A DNA stretch of 5,162 bases from Acinetobacter sp. (GTDB taxonomy: Bacteria > Pseudomonadota > Gammaproteobacteria > Pseudomonadales > Moraxellaceae), in contig SSHD01000079.1 in assembly GCA_008017255.1 (NCBI GenBank), positions 1 through 5,162 of the forward strand, in the 5' to 3' direction. How positions within the stretch are numbered: position 1 is the stretch's first letter; each line of letters begins with the position of its first letter. Positions 1-5,162 of this stretch are shown here, piece after piece. A program made the translations under genes and the position numbers. The notes below the pieces were generated by a model that saw nothing but the letters and a program-made list of their open reading frames with translations, did not search any database and was not told where the DNA came from.

Positions 1-1
1 A

Positions 2-211
2 TTTAATTATTGGCAAGCAGCGTTGATTGGCTTAATTGTTTGTATTTTTGGTTTCTTTGGAGGTTTGGTCATGTCGGCAATTAAACGTGACCGTGGGGTG
101 AAAGATTGGGGACAGTTAATTCAAGGTCATGGCGGTATGTTAGATCGAATTGATTCTATTTGTTTTTCTGCGCCTATTTTCTTCCATATTCTTCGATATT
201 GGTGGAGTTAA
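2..211 (+). CDS. Phosphatidate cytidylyltransferase (CdsA family), C-terminal 69 residues, 5' end outside window
   Basis: This is the 3' end of an integral inner-membrane enzyme that joins CTP and phosphatidic acid to give CDP-diacylglycerol, the precursor of bacterial phospholipids. The frame is open from base 2 to a TAA at 209-211. A hydrophobic stretch (visible residues 6-24) is followed by the complete CdsA signature at visible residues 25-51: S-A-I-K-R, then K-D at 34-35, H-G-G at 43-45 and D-R-x-D at 48-51. These Lys and Asp residues belong to the conserved metal and CTP site of the family. The tail ends in a short hydrophobic segment with F-F-H. A TTG at 23 is only an internal codon, because the frame continues upstream. 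The gene is followed by a terminator and a convergent aroC, not by dxr and the outer-membrane assembly genes that usually follow canonical cdsA. It may therefore be a paralogue (YnbB-like), but that is inference. Family assignment is secure; which paralogue is not. Confidence 0.9.
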   Translation, partial: FNYWQAALIGLIVCIFGFFGGLVMSAIKRDRGVKDWGQLIQGHGGMLDRIDSICFSAPIFFHILRYWWS

Positions 212-253
212 GCGCTTTAACATTTAAAATGGATTTTCTCTCGATTTGCTTTG

Positions 254-281
254 AAGTCTCCCCATGTTAAGGGGGAGATTT
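254..281. repeat. C/G-run hairpin, probable dispersed intergenic repeat
   Basis: Positions 254-263 pair with 272-281 around an 8-nt loop. This gives a 10-bp stem (one G-T wobble) whose core is TCTCCCC against GGGGAGA. A further G-rich block (about 283-289) follows, so the element may run to about 290. It has no clean T run after the stem, so it is not a textbook terminator. The layout of a C-run, a G-run, then a second G-run ending in GGGGGTT resembles short palindromic units scattered between Acinetobacter genes. That resemblance is from memory and unchecked. It could also act as a 3' stabilising hairpin for the cytidylyltransferase mRNA, which ends 43 bp upstream. Confidence 0.5.
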
Positions 282-336
282 AGAGGGGGTTATTATTCAC
301 TTTGTTAATTTTAACTATTAACCTGAACAGAGCCAT

Positions 337-379
337 AAAAAAGCCACAGCGATCATTAAATCACTGTGGCTTAATTTTT
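337..379. terminator. Bidirectional rho-independent terminator between the cytidylyltransferase gene and aroC
   Basis: AAGCCACAG at 341-349 pairs perfectly with CTGTGGCTT at 364-372. After one C/A mismatch, three more pairs (351-353 with 360-362) close a 6-nt loop. An A run at 337-342 gives a U tract for minus-strand transcripts (aroC, whose stop is at 392-394). TTAATTTTTT after the stem gives a U tract for plus-strand transcripts. It lies between two convergent genes, as expected for a shared terminator. Confidence 0.9.
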
Positions 380-391
380 TTAGCTTAGGGT

Positions 392-1477
392 TTAGATCGG
401 TTGAAATGGCGCAACCACATCGGCATTTTGTGCGCGATGACGCATGAAATGATCCATCAACACTATTGCTAACATTGCCTCGGCAATCGGTGTTGCACGT
501 ACACCTACACAAGGGTCATGCCGACCTTTGGTCAATACATCGGTATTTTCACGATCAATCGTAATAGTTTTACCCGCTGTGGTAATACTTGCGGTCGGTT
601 TTAATGCTATGGCAACTCGAATGGTCTGTCCGCTCGATATACCACCTAAAATACCACCGGCATGATTGGCTAAAAAGCCATCAGTCGTAAGCTCATCACG
701 AGTTTCATGTCCAAACTGTCCAGCTACGGCAAAACCATCGCCAATTTCCACACCTTTCACGGCATTAATGCTCATCATGGCATGGGCAATATCGGCATCT
801 AAACGATCAAAAACAGGTTCGCCCCAACCGACGGGTACTTGTTCAGCCAAAATTTCCAGTTTCGCACCACAGCTAGTGCCTTGCTCACGCAATGCCGTTA
901 CTAAAGCTTCAAAACGTGGCACTGCATCTACATCGCCACAAAAAAATGGATTATTTGGAACTTCTGTCCAATCTAATTTTTCTGCAACTTCATTGCCAAT
1001 TTGCGTGACATGACCACGAATTTCAACCCCAAACTTTTCTGCAAGATATTTCTTGGCAATTGCACCGGCAGCAACACGCATCGCCGTTTCACGTGCGCTT
1101 GAACGTCCACCACCTCTATAGTCACGAAAACCATACTTTTGTGTGTAGGTGTAATCGGCATGACCCGGACGGAAAGTTTGCGCAATATTACCGTAATCTT
1201 TTGATTTTTGGTCGGTATTTCGAATGAGTAAACCAATTGGGGTACCTGTGGTTTTACCTTCAAAAACCCCTGAAATAATTTCAACTTGATCGGGTTCTTT
1301 GCGCTGCGTGGCAAATTTAGAAGTACCTGGTTTGCGGCGATCTAAGTCTTTTTGCAAATCTGCTTCACACAGTTCAAGACCGGGAGGCACACCATCCACT
1401 ATTGCCATGAGACCCGCACCGTGCGATTCACCGCATGTGGTCACACGAAATAACTGACCAATACTGTTCCCTGCCAT
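392..1477 (-). CDS. aroC: Chorismate synthase
   Basis: This cytosolic enzyme removes phosphate from 5-enolpyruvylshikimate-3-phosphate to give chorismate. The reaction needs reduced FMN but has no net redox change. It is the last common step to Phe, Tyr, Trp, folate and quinones. The 361-residue length equals that of E. coli AroC. Signature 1 is G-E-S-H-G at residues 16-20, signature 2 is G-R-S-S-A-R-E at 124-130, and signature 3 is R-H-D-P at 319-322. His19 and His106 (in R-P-G-H) are the two histidines expected at the active site, and the Asp of R-H-D-P is also conserved. The ATG start places signature 1 at the usual distance from the N terminus. AAGGGG lies 7 nt before it and shares bases with the prmB stop codon, so translation is probably coupled to prmB, 11 bp upstream. 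The gene ends just before the bidirectional terminator. Nothing appears truncated or altered. Confidence 0.98.
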   Translation of the reverse strand: MAGNSIGQLFRVTTCGESHGAGLMAIVDGVPPGLELCEADLQKDLDRRKPGTSKFATQRKEPDQVEIISGVFEGKTTGTPIGLLIRNTDQKSKDYGNIAQTFRPGHADYTYTQKYGFRDYRGGGRSSARETAMRVAAGAIAKKYLAEKFGVEIRGHVTQIGNEVAEKLDWTEVPNNPFFCGDVDAVPRFEALVTALREQGTSCGAKLEILAEQVPVGWGEPVFDRLDADIAHAMMSINAVKGVEIGDGFAVAGQFGHETRDELTTDGFLANHAGGILGGISSGQTIRVAIALKPTASITTAGKTITIDRENTDVLTKGRHDPCVGVRATPIAEAMLAIVLMDHFMRHRAQNADVVAPFQPI

Positions 1478-1484
1478 GTTCTAG

Positions 1485-1491
1485 CCCCTTA
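1485..1491 (-). promoter_or_regulatory. aroC ribosome binding site fused to the prmB stop codon
   Basis: Read on the minus strand, the sequence is TAAGGGG. The TAA stop of prmB supplies the first two bases of a strong AAGGGG Shine-Dalgarno site, 7 nt before the aroC ATG. A ribosome ending on prmB therefore sits on the aroC initiation site, which fits translational coupling. Confidence 0.75.
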
Positions 1492-2499
1492 GTTTTGAAC
1501 CGATTGCTGAAAAATGTCTTTATAGCTGCGGCACTGTTCCGCTGTTAAGGCAAAAATACCTGAACCACCTTTTTGAAAGCTTAACCAATGGAAATCAACC
1601 GTGTTGAAGTTCTGACGCATTGCCCATTCAGAATTACCAACTTCAATGACAATCAAACCATTTTCAGTTAAATAATCGGCAGCTTGTGCTAACATTTTAC
1701 GCACTAAATCTAAACCATCTTGACCTGCTGCAAGTGCAAGTTCAGGTTCGTGTAAAAATTCTTCAGGTAAATCAGCCATATCTTCGGCATCCACATATGG
1801 CGGATTGCTGACGATTAAATCGTATTGATTTTCAGCAGGAATCTTCGAGAATAGATCTGACTCCAGCAACGCCATTTGATATTGTTTATCGTGATGTTCG
1901 GCATTAATTGAAGCGACTTCTAAGGCTTCTTTAGAAATATCCGTGGCATCGACTTCTGAGTCTGGAAATGCGTATGCCAATGCAATGGCAATACAACCTG
2001 AACCTGTACACATATCTAAAATACGTTGTGGGGTTTTAGGCTGTGCATTTGCAGGTAAGTTGTTGAGTGCGGCAAGCATCTGCCCATTTTCATCTAAACA
2101 ATATGGCGCAAAGCGTTGCTCAATTAGTTCAGCAATAGGCGAACGTGGAATCAGCACGCGTTCATCAACATAAAATGGTTTGTTGCAGAAATACGCCAAA
2201 TTCAATAAATAGGAAGTTGGAATACGATCATTAATACGACGTTGCAATAAACTTAAAAATTCAGCTTTTTCACTTGGTAATAGTTTTGCATCTAAAATTT
2301 CTGCATCGGCTTTCCATTCCAGCGACAAGGTTTGCAATACCAAAGCCGAGCTTTCGGCAAAGTAGTCTTCTGTGCCTTGCCCTAAATGTGCATCGTACTG
2401 GCGTAATGAGCTGACACCAAAACGGATAAAGTCACGAATGCTTGATAAATGTTCAGCTGCTTCTTGTAAACTTTCAGGGCTAATCGTTGGTCGCTCCAC
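1489..2499 (-). CDS. prmB: Ribosomal protein L3 N5-glutamine methyltransferase
   Basis: This S-adenosylmethionine-dependent enzyme of the HemK/PrmA-like class methylates the side-chain amide of a glutamine in large-subunit protein L3 (Gln150 in E. coli), which helps 50S assembly. Residues 1 to about 115 form the helical substrate-binding region, and F-x-V-D-E-R-V-L-I-P-R-S at 109-120 leads into the methyltransferase fold. The SAM motif D-M-C-T-G-S-G-C is at 162-169, an acidic ribose-binding residue is Asp187, and N-P-P-Y, which holds the target amide, is at 232-235. The following V-D-A-E-D-M is typical of PrmB rather than of the release-factor enzyme PrmC. At 336 residues it is longer than E. 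coli PrmB (about 310), partly from a polar stretch at about 134-158. The start is GTG: an in-frame TAA lies immediately before it, and GGAG lies 8 nt upstream. It is first of a two-gene operon with aroC, the same order as in E. coli. Confidence 0.95.
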   Translation of the reverse strand: MERPTISPESLQEAAEHLSSIRDFIRFGVSSLRQYDAHLGQGTEDYFAESSALVLQTLSLEWKADAEILDAKLLPSEKAEFLSLLQRRINDRIPTSYLLNLAYFCNKPFYVDERVLIPRSPIAELIEQRFAPYCLDENGQMLAALNNLPANAQPKTPQRILDMCTGSGCIAIALAYAFPDSEVDATDISKEALEVASINAEHHDKQYQMALLESDLFSKIPAENQYDLIVSNPPYVDAEDMADLPEEFLHEPELALAAGQDGLDLVRKMLAQAADYLTENGLIVIEVGNSEWAMRQNFNTVDFHWLSFQKGGSGIFALTAEQCRSYKDIFQQSVQN

Positions 2500-2507
2500 T
2501 TAAGCGT

Positions 2508-2511
2508 CTCC
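2508..2511 (-). promoter_or_regulatory. prmB ribosome binding site supporting the GTG start
   Basis: On the minus strand GGAG lies 8 nt before GTG at 2499-2497. The codon just upstream of that GTG is an in-frame TAA, so no longer start is possible. The spacing favours this GTG over later internal starts. Confidence 0.6.
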
Positions 2512-2536
2512 ACAGGCAAAGATTGCAAAACGGCTT

Positions 2537-2565
2537 ATTCTACAGTGTTTTCAATGTTTTTTTAA
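2537..2565 (-). promoter_or_regulatory. Candidate sigma-70 promoter for prmB-aroC
   Basis: On the minus strand, a -35-like TTAAAA (2565-2560; 4 of 6 to consensus) is separated by 17 bp from TAGAAT (2542-2537; 5 of 6). It lies in the gap after the terminator of the upstream gene and would give a leader of about 30 nt ahead of the prmB GTG. The stretch is AT-rich with a seven-A run, so chance matches are possible. No operator-like palindrome was recognised. Confidence 0.4.
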
Positions 2566-2620
2566 TGCCTTACTTGACTGAAATTTGGATTACTTGGCTT
2601 GATTGTCATAAATCGGCCAT

Positions 2621-2650
2621 AAAAAAAATAAGCCACCGAAGTGACTTATT
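2621..2650 (-). terminator. Rho-independent terminator of the MoxR-VWA operon, UUCG tetraloop
   Basis: On the minus strand AATAAGTCAC (2650-2641) pairs with GTGGCTTATT (2636-2627) around a TTCG loop closed by C-G. This is a very stable C(UUCG)G hairpin with a 10-bp stem and one G-T wobble. Eight T residues (2628-2621) follow, partly overlapping the stem. It begins 10 bp after the VWA gene ends at 2660, and separates that operon from prmB-aroC. Confidence 0.93.
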
Positions 2651-2659
2651 TAGAATTTT

Positions 2660-3847
2660 CTAGCGCGATAAATACCGAGTCATATCTTCCAGCCCTTTTA
2701 AAGTCATCGGATACATGTGATTTTCAAATATTTCTTTAATCCATTGAATGGTTTGCGTGTAATGCCAATAGCCTTCCATTTCAGGATTTAGCCAAGCTGT
2801 TTTATCAAAATGCTGACGTAAACGTCTAAGCCATACATCACCGGCTTCATCGTTCATATATTCAACCGAACCACCAGCCGACTTGAGTTCATACGGTGCC
2901 ATACTGGCATCACCGACCACAATGACACGATAATCACGTCCATAAGTATGGAATAAATCCCACGTATTCATTCGTGTTGAACTACGGCGGTGGTTATCTT
3001 TCCATACATAGTCATACAAGCAGTTATGAAAGTAGAAATATTCTAAGGTTTTAAACTCAGACTTGGCTGCACTAAACAGTTTTTCACATTCGGCAATGTG
3101 GGCATCCATTGAACCGCCGACATCAAACAACATTAATACTTTAATGCGATTGCGACGTTCAGGCACCAATTGCACATCTAAAATGCCCTGTTTGGCGGTT
3201 TCGCGAATGGTGCTATCAACATCAAGTTCTTCGGCAGCACCTTGACGTGCAAATTTGCGTAAACGGCGTAATGCAATTTGCATTTGGCGAGTCCCCAAAA
3301 CTTGTTCATCATCTAAGTTTTGATATTTACGCTGTTCCCAAACCTTGACCGCAGAGCGTTTACGCCCTGGTCCGCCAATGCGCACACCTTCAGGATGGTC
3401 ACCAAAAGCACCAAACGGTGATGTGCCGCCGGTACCAACCATGCGATTGCCACCCTGATGTTTTTTATGCTGTTCGCGTAAACGCTCTTCTAGCATTTTC
3501 ATCAGTTCTTCGAGTGAGCCTGCTTTTTGTAGTTCGGCACGTTGCTCTGGTGTTAAATGCTTTTCAAGTAATTCAAGATCAAACCAATCTTTCGGCAGCT
3601 TATGAACTTGTTTGAGCAATTCATCTAAATCAAAGGTTTCAATGCCATCAAAATAGTCTTTCATGGCACGGTCAAATTTGTCAAAGAAGCGTTCATCTTT
3701 CACTAAAATGGTTTTCGCCAGTTGATAAAACTGTTCTTGATCGGCAAAAACCAGTCCTGAAGCCACCGCTTGATTGAGGTCAATCAGCTCACGCGTGGTG
3801 ACTGGCACACCGTATTTACGTAAGGTGTAAAACAAGCGCACAAACAT
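2660..3847 (-). CDS. CoxE-like von Willebrand factor A domain protein, MoxR partner
   Basis: This is a soluble, probably cytoplasmic protein with no signal peptide or membrane helix. The layout is a helical N-terminal part (about 1-130, rich in charged residues, ending E-E-R-L-R-E-Q-H-K-K-H), a Gly/Pro-rich linker (about 131-162), a basic segment (162-202), and a VWA domain from about 233 to 395. The VWA core shows I-K-V-L-M-L-F-D-V-G-G-S-M at 235-247. That is the metal-ion site motif D-x-S-x-S with Gly244 in place of the first Ser. V-V-G-D-A-S-M at 310-316 supplies a likely second metal-site Asp. The arrangement matches the COG3825/CoxE type of VWA proteins encoded next to MoxR ATPases, which act as adaptors between the ATPase and a client protein. 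The exact function in this organism is unknown. The ATG is 12 bp after the ATPase stop with only a weak AAGAG upstream, so coupling is likely. The family call is confident, the role inferred. Confidence 0.88.
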   Translation of the reverse strand: MFVRLFYTLRKYGVPVTTRELIDLNQAVASGLVFADQEQFYQLAKTILVKDERFFDKFDRAMKDYFDGIETFDLDELLKQVHKLPKDWFDLELLEKHLTPEQRAELQKAGSLEELMKMLEERLREQHKKHQGGNRMVGTGGTSPFGAFGDHPEGVRIGGPGRKRSAVKVWEQRKYQNLDDEQVLGTRQMQIALRRLRKFARQGAAEELDVDSTIRETAKQGILDVQLVPERRNRIKVLMLFDVGGSMDAHIAECEKLFSAAKSEFKTLEYFYFHNCLYDYVWKDNHRRSSTRMNTWDLFHTYGRDYRVIVVGDASMAPYELKSAGGSVEYMNDEAGDVWLRRLRQHFDKTAWLNPEMEGYWHYTQTIQWIKEIFENHMYPMTLKGLEDMTRYLSR

Positions 3848-3859
3848 GGGGTTACACTC

Positions 3860-4711
3860 TTAGCGGCGTGACATAAAGGCTAAACGTTCTAACAATTGCA
3901 CATCTTGCTCATTTTTAATCAGCGCGCCATAAAGCGGTGGAATGGCTTTGCTTTTGTCGTGGTTACGCAATACATCTTCCGGCATGTCATCTGCCATGAG
4001 TAGACTTAACCAATCAATCAGTTCTGAGGTAGATGGTGGTTTTTTCAGGCTTGGCACTTCACGTAATTTAAAGAAAATTTGCAAGGCTTCGCTAACCAAA
4101 GTATTTGAAATATTAGGGAAATGTACTGCAATAATATCGCGCATGGTTGCTTCATCAGGGAATTCAATATAATGAAAGAAACAACGACGCAAGAATGCAT
4201 CTGGCAGTTCTTTTTCATTATTGGATGTGATAATCACAATTGGGCGTTGTGTTGCGGTAATGGTTTCGCCTGTTTCATAGACATAGAACGACATTTTGTC
4301 GAGTTCATGCAATAAGTCATTTGGAAATTCGATGTCGGCTTTGTCAATTTCATCAATCAATAAGACACAGCGTTCTTCGCTGGTAAAGGCTTCCCACAAC
4401 TTACCCGGTTTAATATAGTTTTTAATGTCATACACACGGTCATCACCCAACTGGCTGTCACGCAGGCGTGAAACCGCATCGTATTCATACAGACCTTGTT
4501 GCGCTTTGGTGGTCGATTTAATATGCCAAGTCAGCAATTTTAAACCTAAACTCTCTGCAACTTGCTCGGCAAGTAAAGTTTTACCTGTCCCTGGTTCGCC
4601 CTTGACCAATAATGGTTTTTGTAAAGCACGCGCTGCTTTTACCGCAAGTTTAAGGCTTTCGGTAGCAATGTATTGATCTGTACCAGTGAAGTGTTGTGTA
4701 TCAGCAGACAT
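3860..4711 (-). CDS. MoxR-family AAA+ ATPase
   Basis: This cytoplasmic ring-forming ATPase belongs to the MoxR group. Members work with VWA proteins as chaperones that mature or activate enzyme complexes. At 283 residues it is a single AAA+ module plus a short lid. Visible are Walker A G-E-P-G-T-G-K-T (38-45), Walker B V-L-L-I-D-E (116-121) followed by I-D-K-A, sensor 1 around T-S-N-N (162-165), and a likely arginine finger in F-L-R-R (173-176). The lid stretch P-P-S-T-S-E-L-I-D-W (225-234) sits where sensor 2 is expected. All catalytic residues look intact. The ATG start has a modest AAGG about 8 nt upstream and lies 18 bp after the membrane-protein gene. The VWA gene follows after 12 bp. 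It is not RavA, which is much longer. Assignment to a CoxD-like or PA2707-like subgroup is only a guess. Confidence 0.93.
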   Translation of the reverse strand: MSADTQHFTGTDQYIATESLKLAVKAARALQKPLLVKGEPGTGKTLLAEQVAESLGLKLLTWHIKSTTKAQQGLYEYDAVSRLRDSQLGDDRVYDIKNYIKPGKLWEAFTSEERCVLLIDEIDKADIEFPNDLLHELDKMSFYVYETGETITATQRPIVIITSNNEKELPDAFLRRCFFHYIEFPDEATMRDIIAVHFPNISNTLVSEALQIFFKLREVPSLKKPPSTSELIDWLSLLMADDMPEDVLRNHDKSKAIPPLYGALIKNEQDVQLLERLAFMSRR

Positions 4712-4729
4712 GATGAAAACCTTATATTT

Positions 4730-5137
4730 CTATCTGTAATTTCGAGGGTATTTCGCTGAATGTTCAGCTTTGTGTTCGGTGTATTTTGACCAGCAAAAGC
4801 CAACCAGCAGCCCTATGCCGACGACAAATAATATCAACGATAAATTTGTCCAAATCAGAAACTGTTCTTGAGTGACTAGACCAAAGATTAAACCAAAAAC
4901 AGCAGGTGCCAATCCCGAGTTAGGGCCTTCGGAAATGGTTGGGGTGACTAAAATTGCAAATACCACTATCCACAATATGCCGCCAATTGGATTGGGCAAG
5001 CGTGACATGAGCCGATACCAACACCACAAGGCAATCATCGCCCCAGTGACATAGACGATAATCGCTACATATTCTTCAGGAAATTGATCTAGCACGGAAA
5101 GAATGTGCGACCAAAAGCTAGTGATGGTTTCAAGCAC
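4730..5137 (-). CDS. Small four-helix inner-membrane protein, function unknown
   Basis: I do not recognise the family. The 135-residue product is strongly hydrophobic, with likely membrane segments at about 22-42, 51-68, 75-89 and 96-117, joined by short loops. The first loop is basic (Y-R-L-M-S-R-L) and the tail after 117 is polar and positively charged (S-K-Y-T-E-H-K onward), so both probably face the cytoplasm. An acidic F-P-E-E-Y precedes helix 1. There is no cysteine pair or other catalytic motif. The chosen start is GTG with GAGGG 8 nt upstream. The frame stays open to the window edge, so an earlier start is possible. It ends in TAG 18 bp before the MoxR gene and is presumably in the same transcript, which makes it a candidate partner or client of the MoxR-VWA pair. 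That link is inference from position alone. Confidence 0.75.
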   Translation of the reverse strand: MLETITSFWSHILSVLDQFPEEYVAIIVYVTGAMIALWCWYRLMSRLPNPIGGILWIVVFAILVTPTISEGPNSGLAPAVFGLIFGLVTQEQFLIWTNLSLILFVVGIGLLVGFCWSKYTEHKAEHSAKYPRNYR

Positions 5138-5162
5138 CGCGTAAACCCTCTGGTGCGACCGC
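5130..5162 (-). CDS. Possible C-terminal tail of an upstream gene, overlapping the membrane-protein start
   Basis: One minus-strand frame entering from the window edge reads A-V-A-P-E-G-L-R-G-A and stops at TGA (5132-5130). This would overlap the GTG start of the membrane protein by 8 bp, a common layout for translationally coupled genes. The stretch is only ten codons, and the other two frames are also open here, so it may be chance. No product can be named. Confidence 0.3.
   Translation of the reverse strand, partial: AVAPEGLRGA

Noticed and set aside
304..322. AT-rich inverted repeat GTTAAT/ATTAAC between the C/G hairpin and the terminator
   Set aside because: A 6-bp AT-only-like stem with a 7-nt loop is expected by chance in an AT-rich gap, and nothing nearby suggests an operator.
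666..1013. 115-codon plus-strand open frame opposite aroC
   Set aside because: It lies entirely within the aroC coding strand's complement, has low-complexity Ser/Pro/Ala-rich content typical of an antisense shadow, and matches no family I recognise.
973..1314. 113-codon minus-strand open frame inside aroC in another frame
   Set aside because: It overlaps conserved chorismate synthase signature regions in the true frame, so it is an out-of-frame shadow.
2573..2608. Plus-strand TTGACT as a -35 box for a promoter facing the VWA gene's 3' end
   Set aside because: No acceptable -10 box lies 16-18 bp downstream, and there is no plus-strand gene for it to drive.
2616..2636. Similarity of the two terminators (GCCATAAAAAA followed by AAGCCAC in both)
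   Set aside because: The shared bases are a T tract, a short GC stem arm and a few flanking bases. The other stem arms and loops differ, so common terminator composition explains it better than a repeated element.
4121..4315. Plus-strand open frame opposite the MoxR ATPase gene, Cys/Trp/Phe-rich
   Set aside because: It is antisense to the conserved Walker B and sensor 1 region, has no ribosome binding site, and its odd composition follows from the complementary codons.

Overview
The window looks like a chromosomal segment of a gamma-proteobacterium, most likely Acinetobacter or a close relative in the Moraxellaceae. The reasons are low-to-moderate GC, codon use, the prmB-aroC pair, and a hairpin with C and G runs downstream of the first gene that resembles intergenic repeats I associate with Acinetobacter. 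The genus call is an inference. No mobile element, tRNA, rRNA or CRISPR array was seen.

Layout. Positions 1-211 (+) hold the last 69 codons of a CdsA-family phosphatidate cytidylyltransferase with the complete family signature. A 180-bp convergent intergenic region follows, with a C/G-rich hairpin and then a bidirectional rho-independent terminator. Everything after that is on the minus strand. Read in the direction of transcription (right to left), there are two units. The first is a possible tail of an upstream gene, a four-helix small membrane protein (4730-5137), a MoxR-type AAA+ ATPase (3860-4711) and a CoxE-like von Willebrand A protein (2660-3847), closed by a UUCG-loop terminator (2621-2650). 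The second is prmB (1489-2499) and aroC (392-1477), starting from its own likely promoter near 2537-2565 and ending at the bidirectional terminator (about 337-379).

How the genes work together. prmB methylates a glutamine of ribosomal protein L3, and aroC makes chorismate, the last step of the shikimate pathway. Their adjacency is an old conserved gene order (also in E. coli) rather than a shared pathway, and the aroC ribosome binding site is fused to the prmB stop codon. The MoxR and VWA genes are 12 bp apart and form a classic ATPase plus metal-binding-adaptor pair, the type that remodels or inserts cofactors into a client protein. The client is not identifiable here. The co-transcribed membrane protein is the only visible candidate partner.

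Most of this is ordinary core genome. The parts deserving a second look are the uncharacterised membrane protein-MoxR-VWA module, the VWA protein's altered metal-binding motif, the apparent second (non-canonical) cdsA, and the hairpin repeat.
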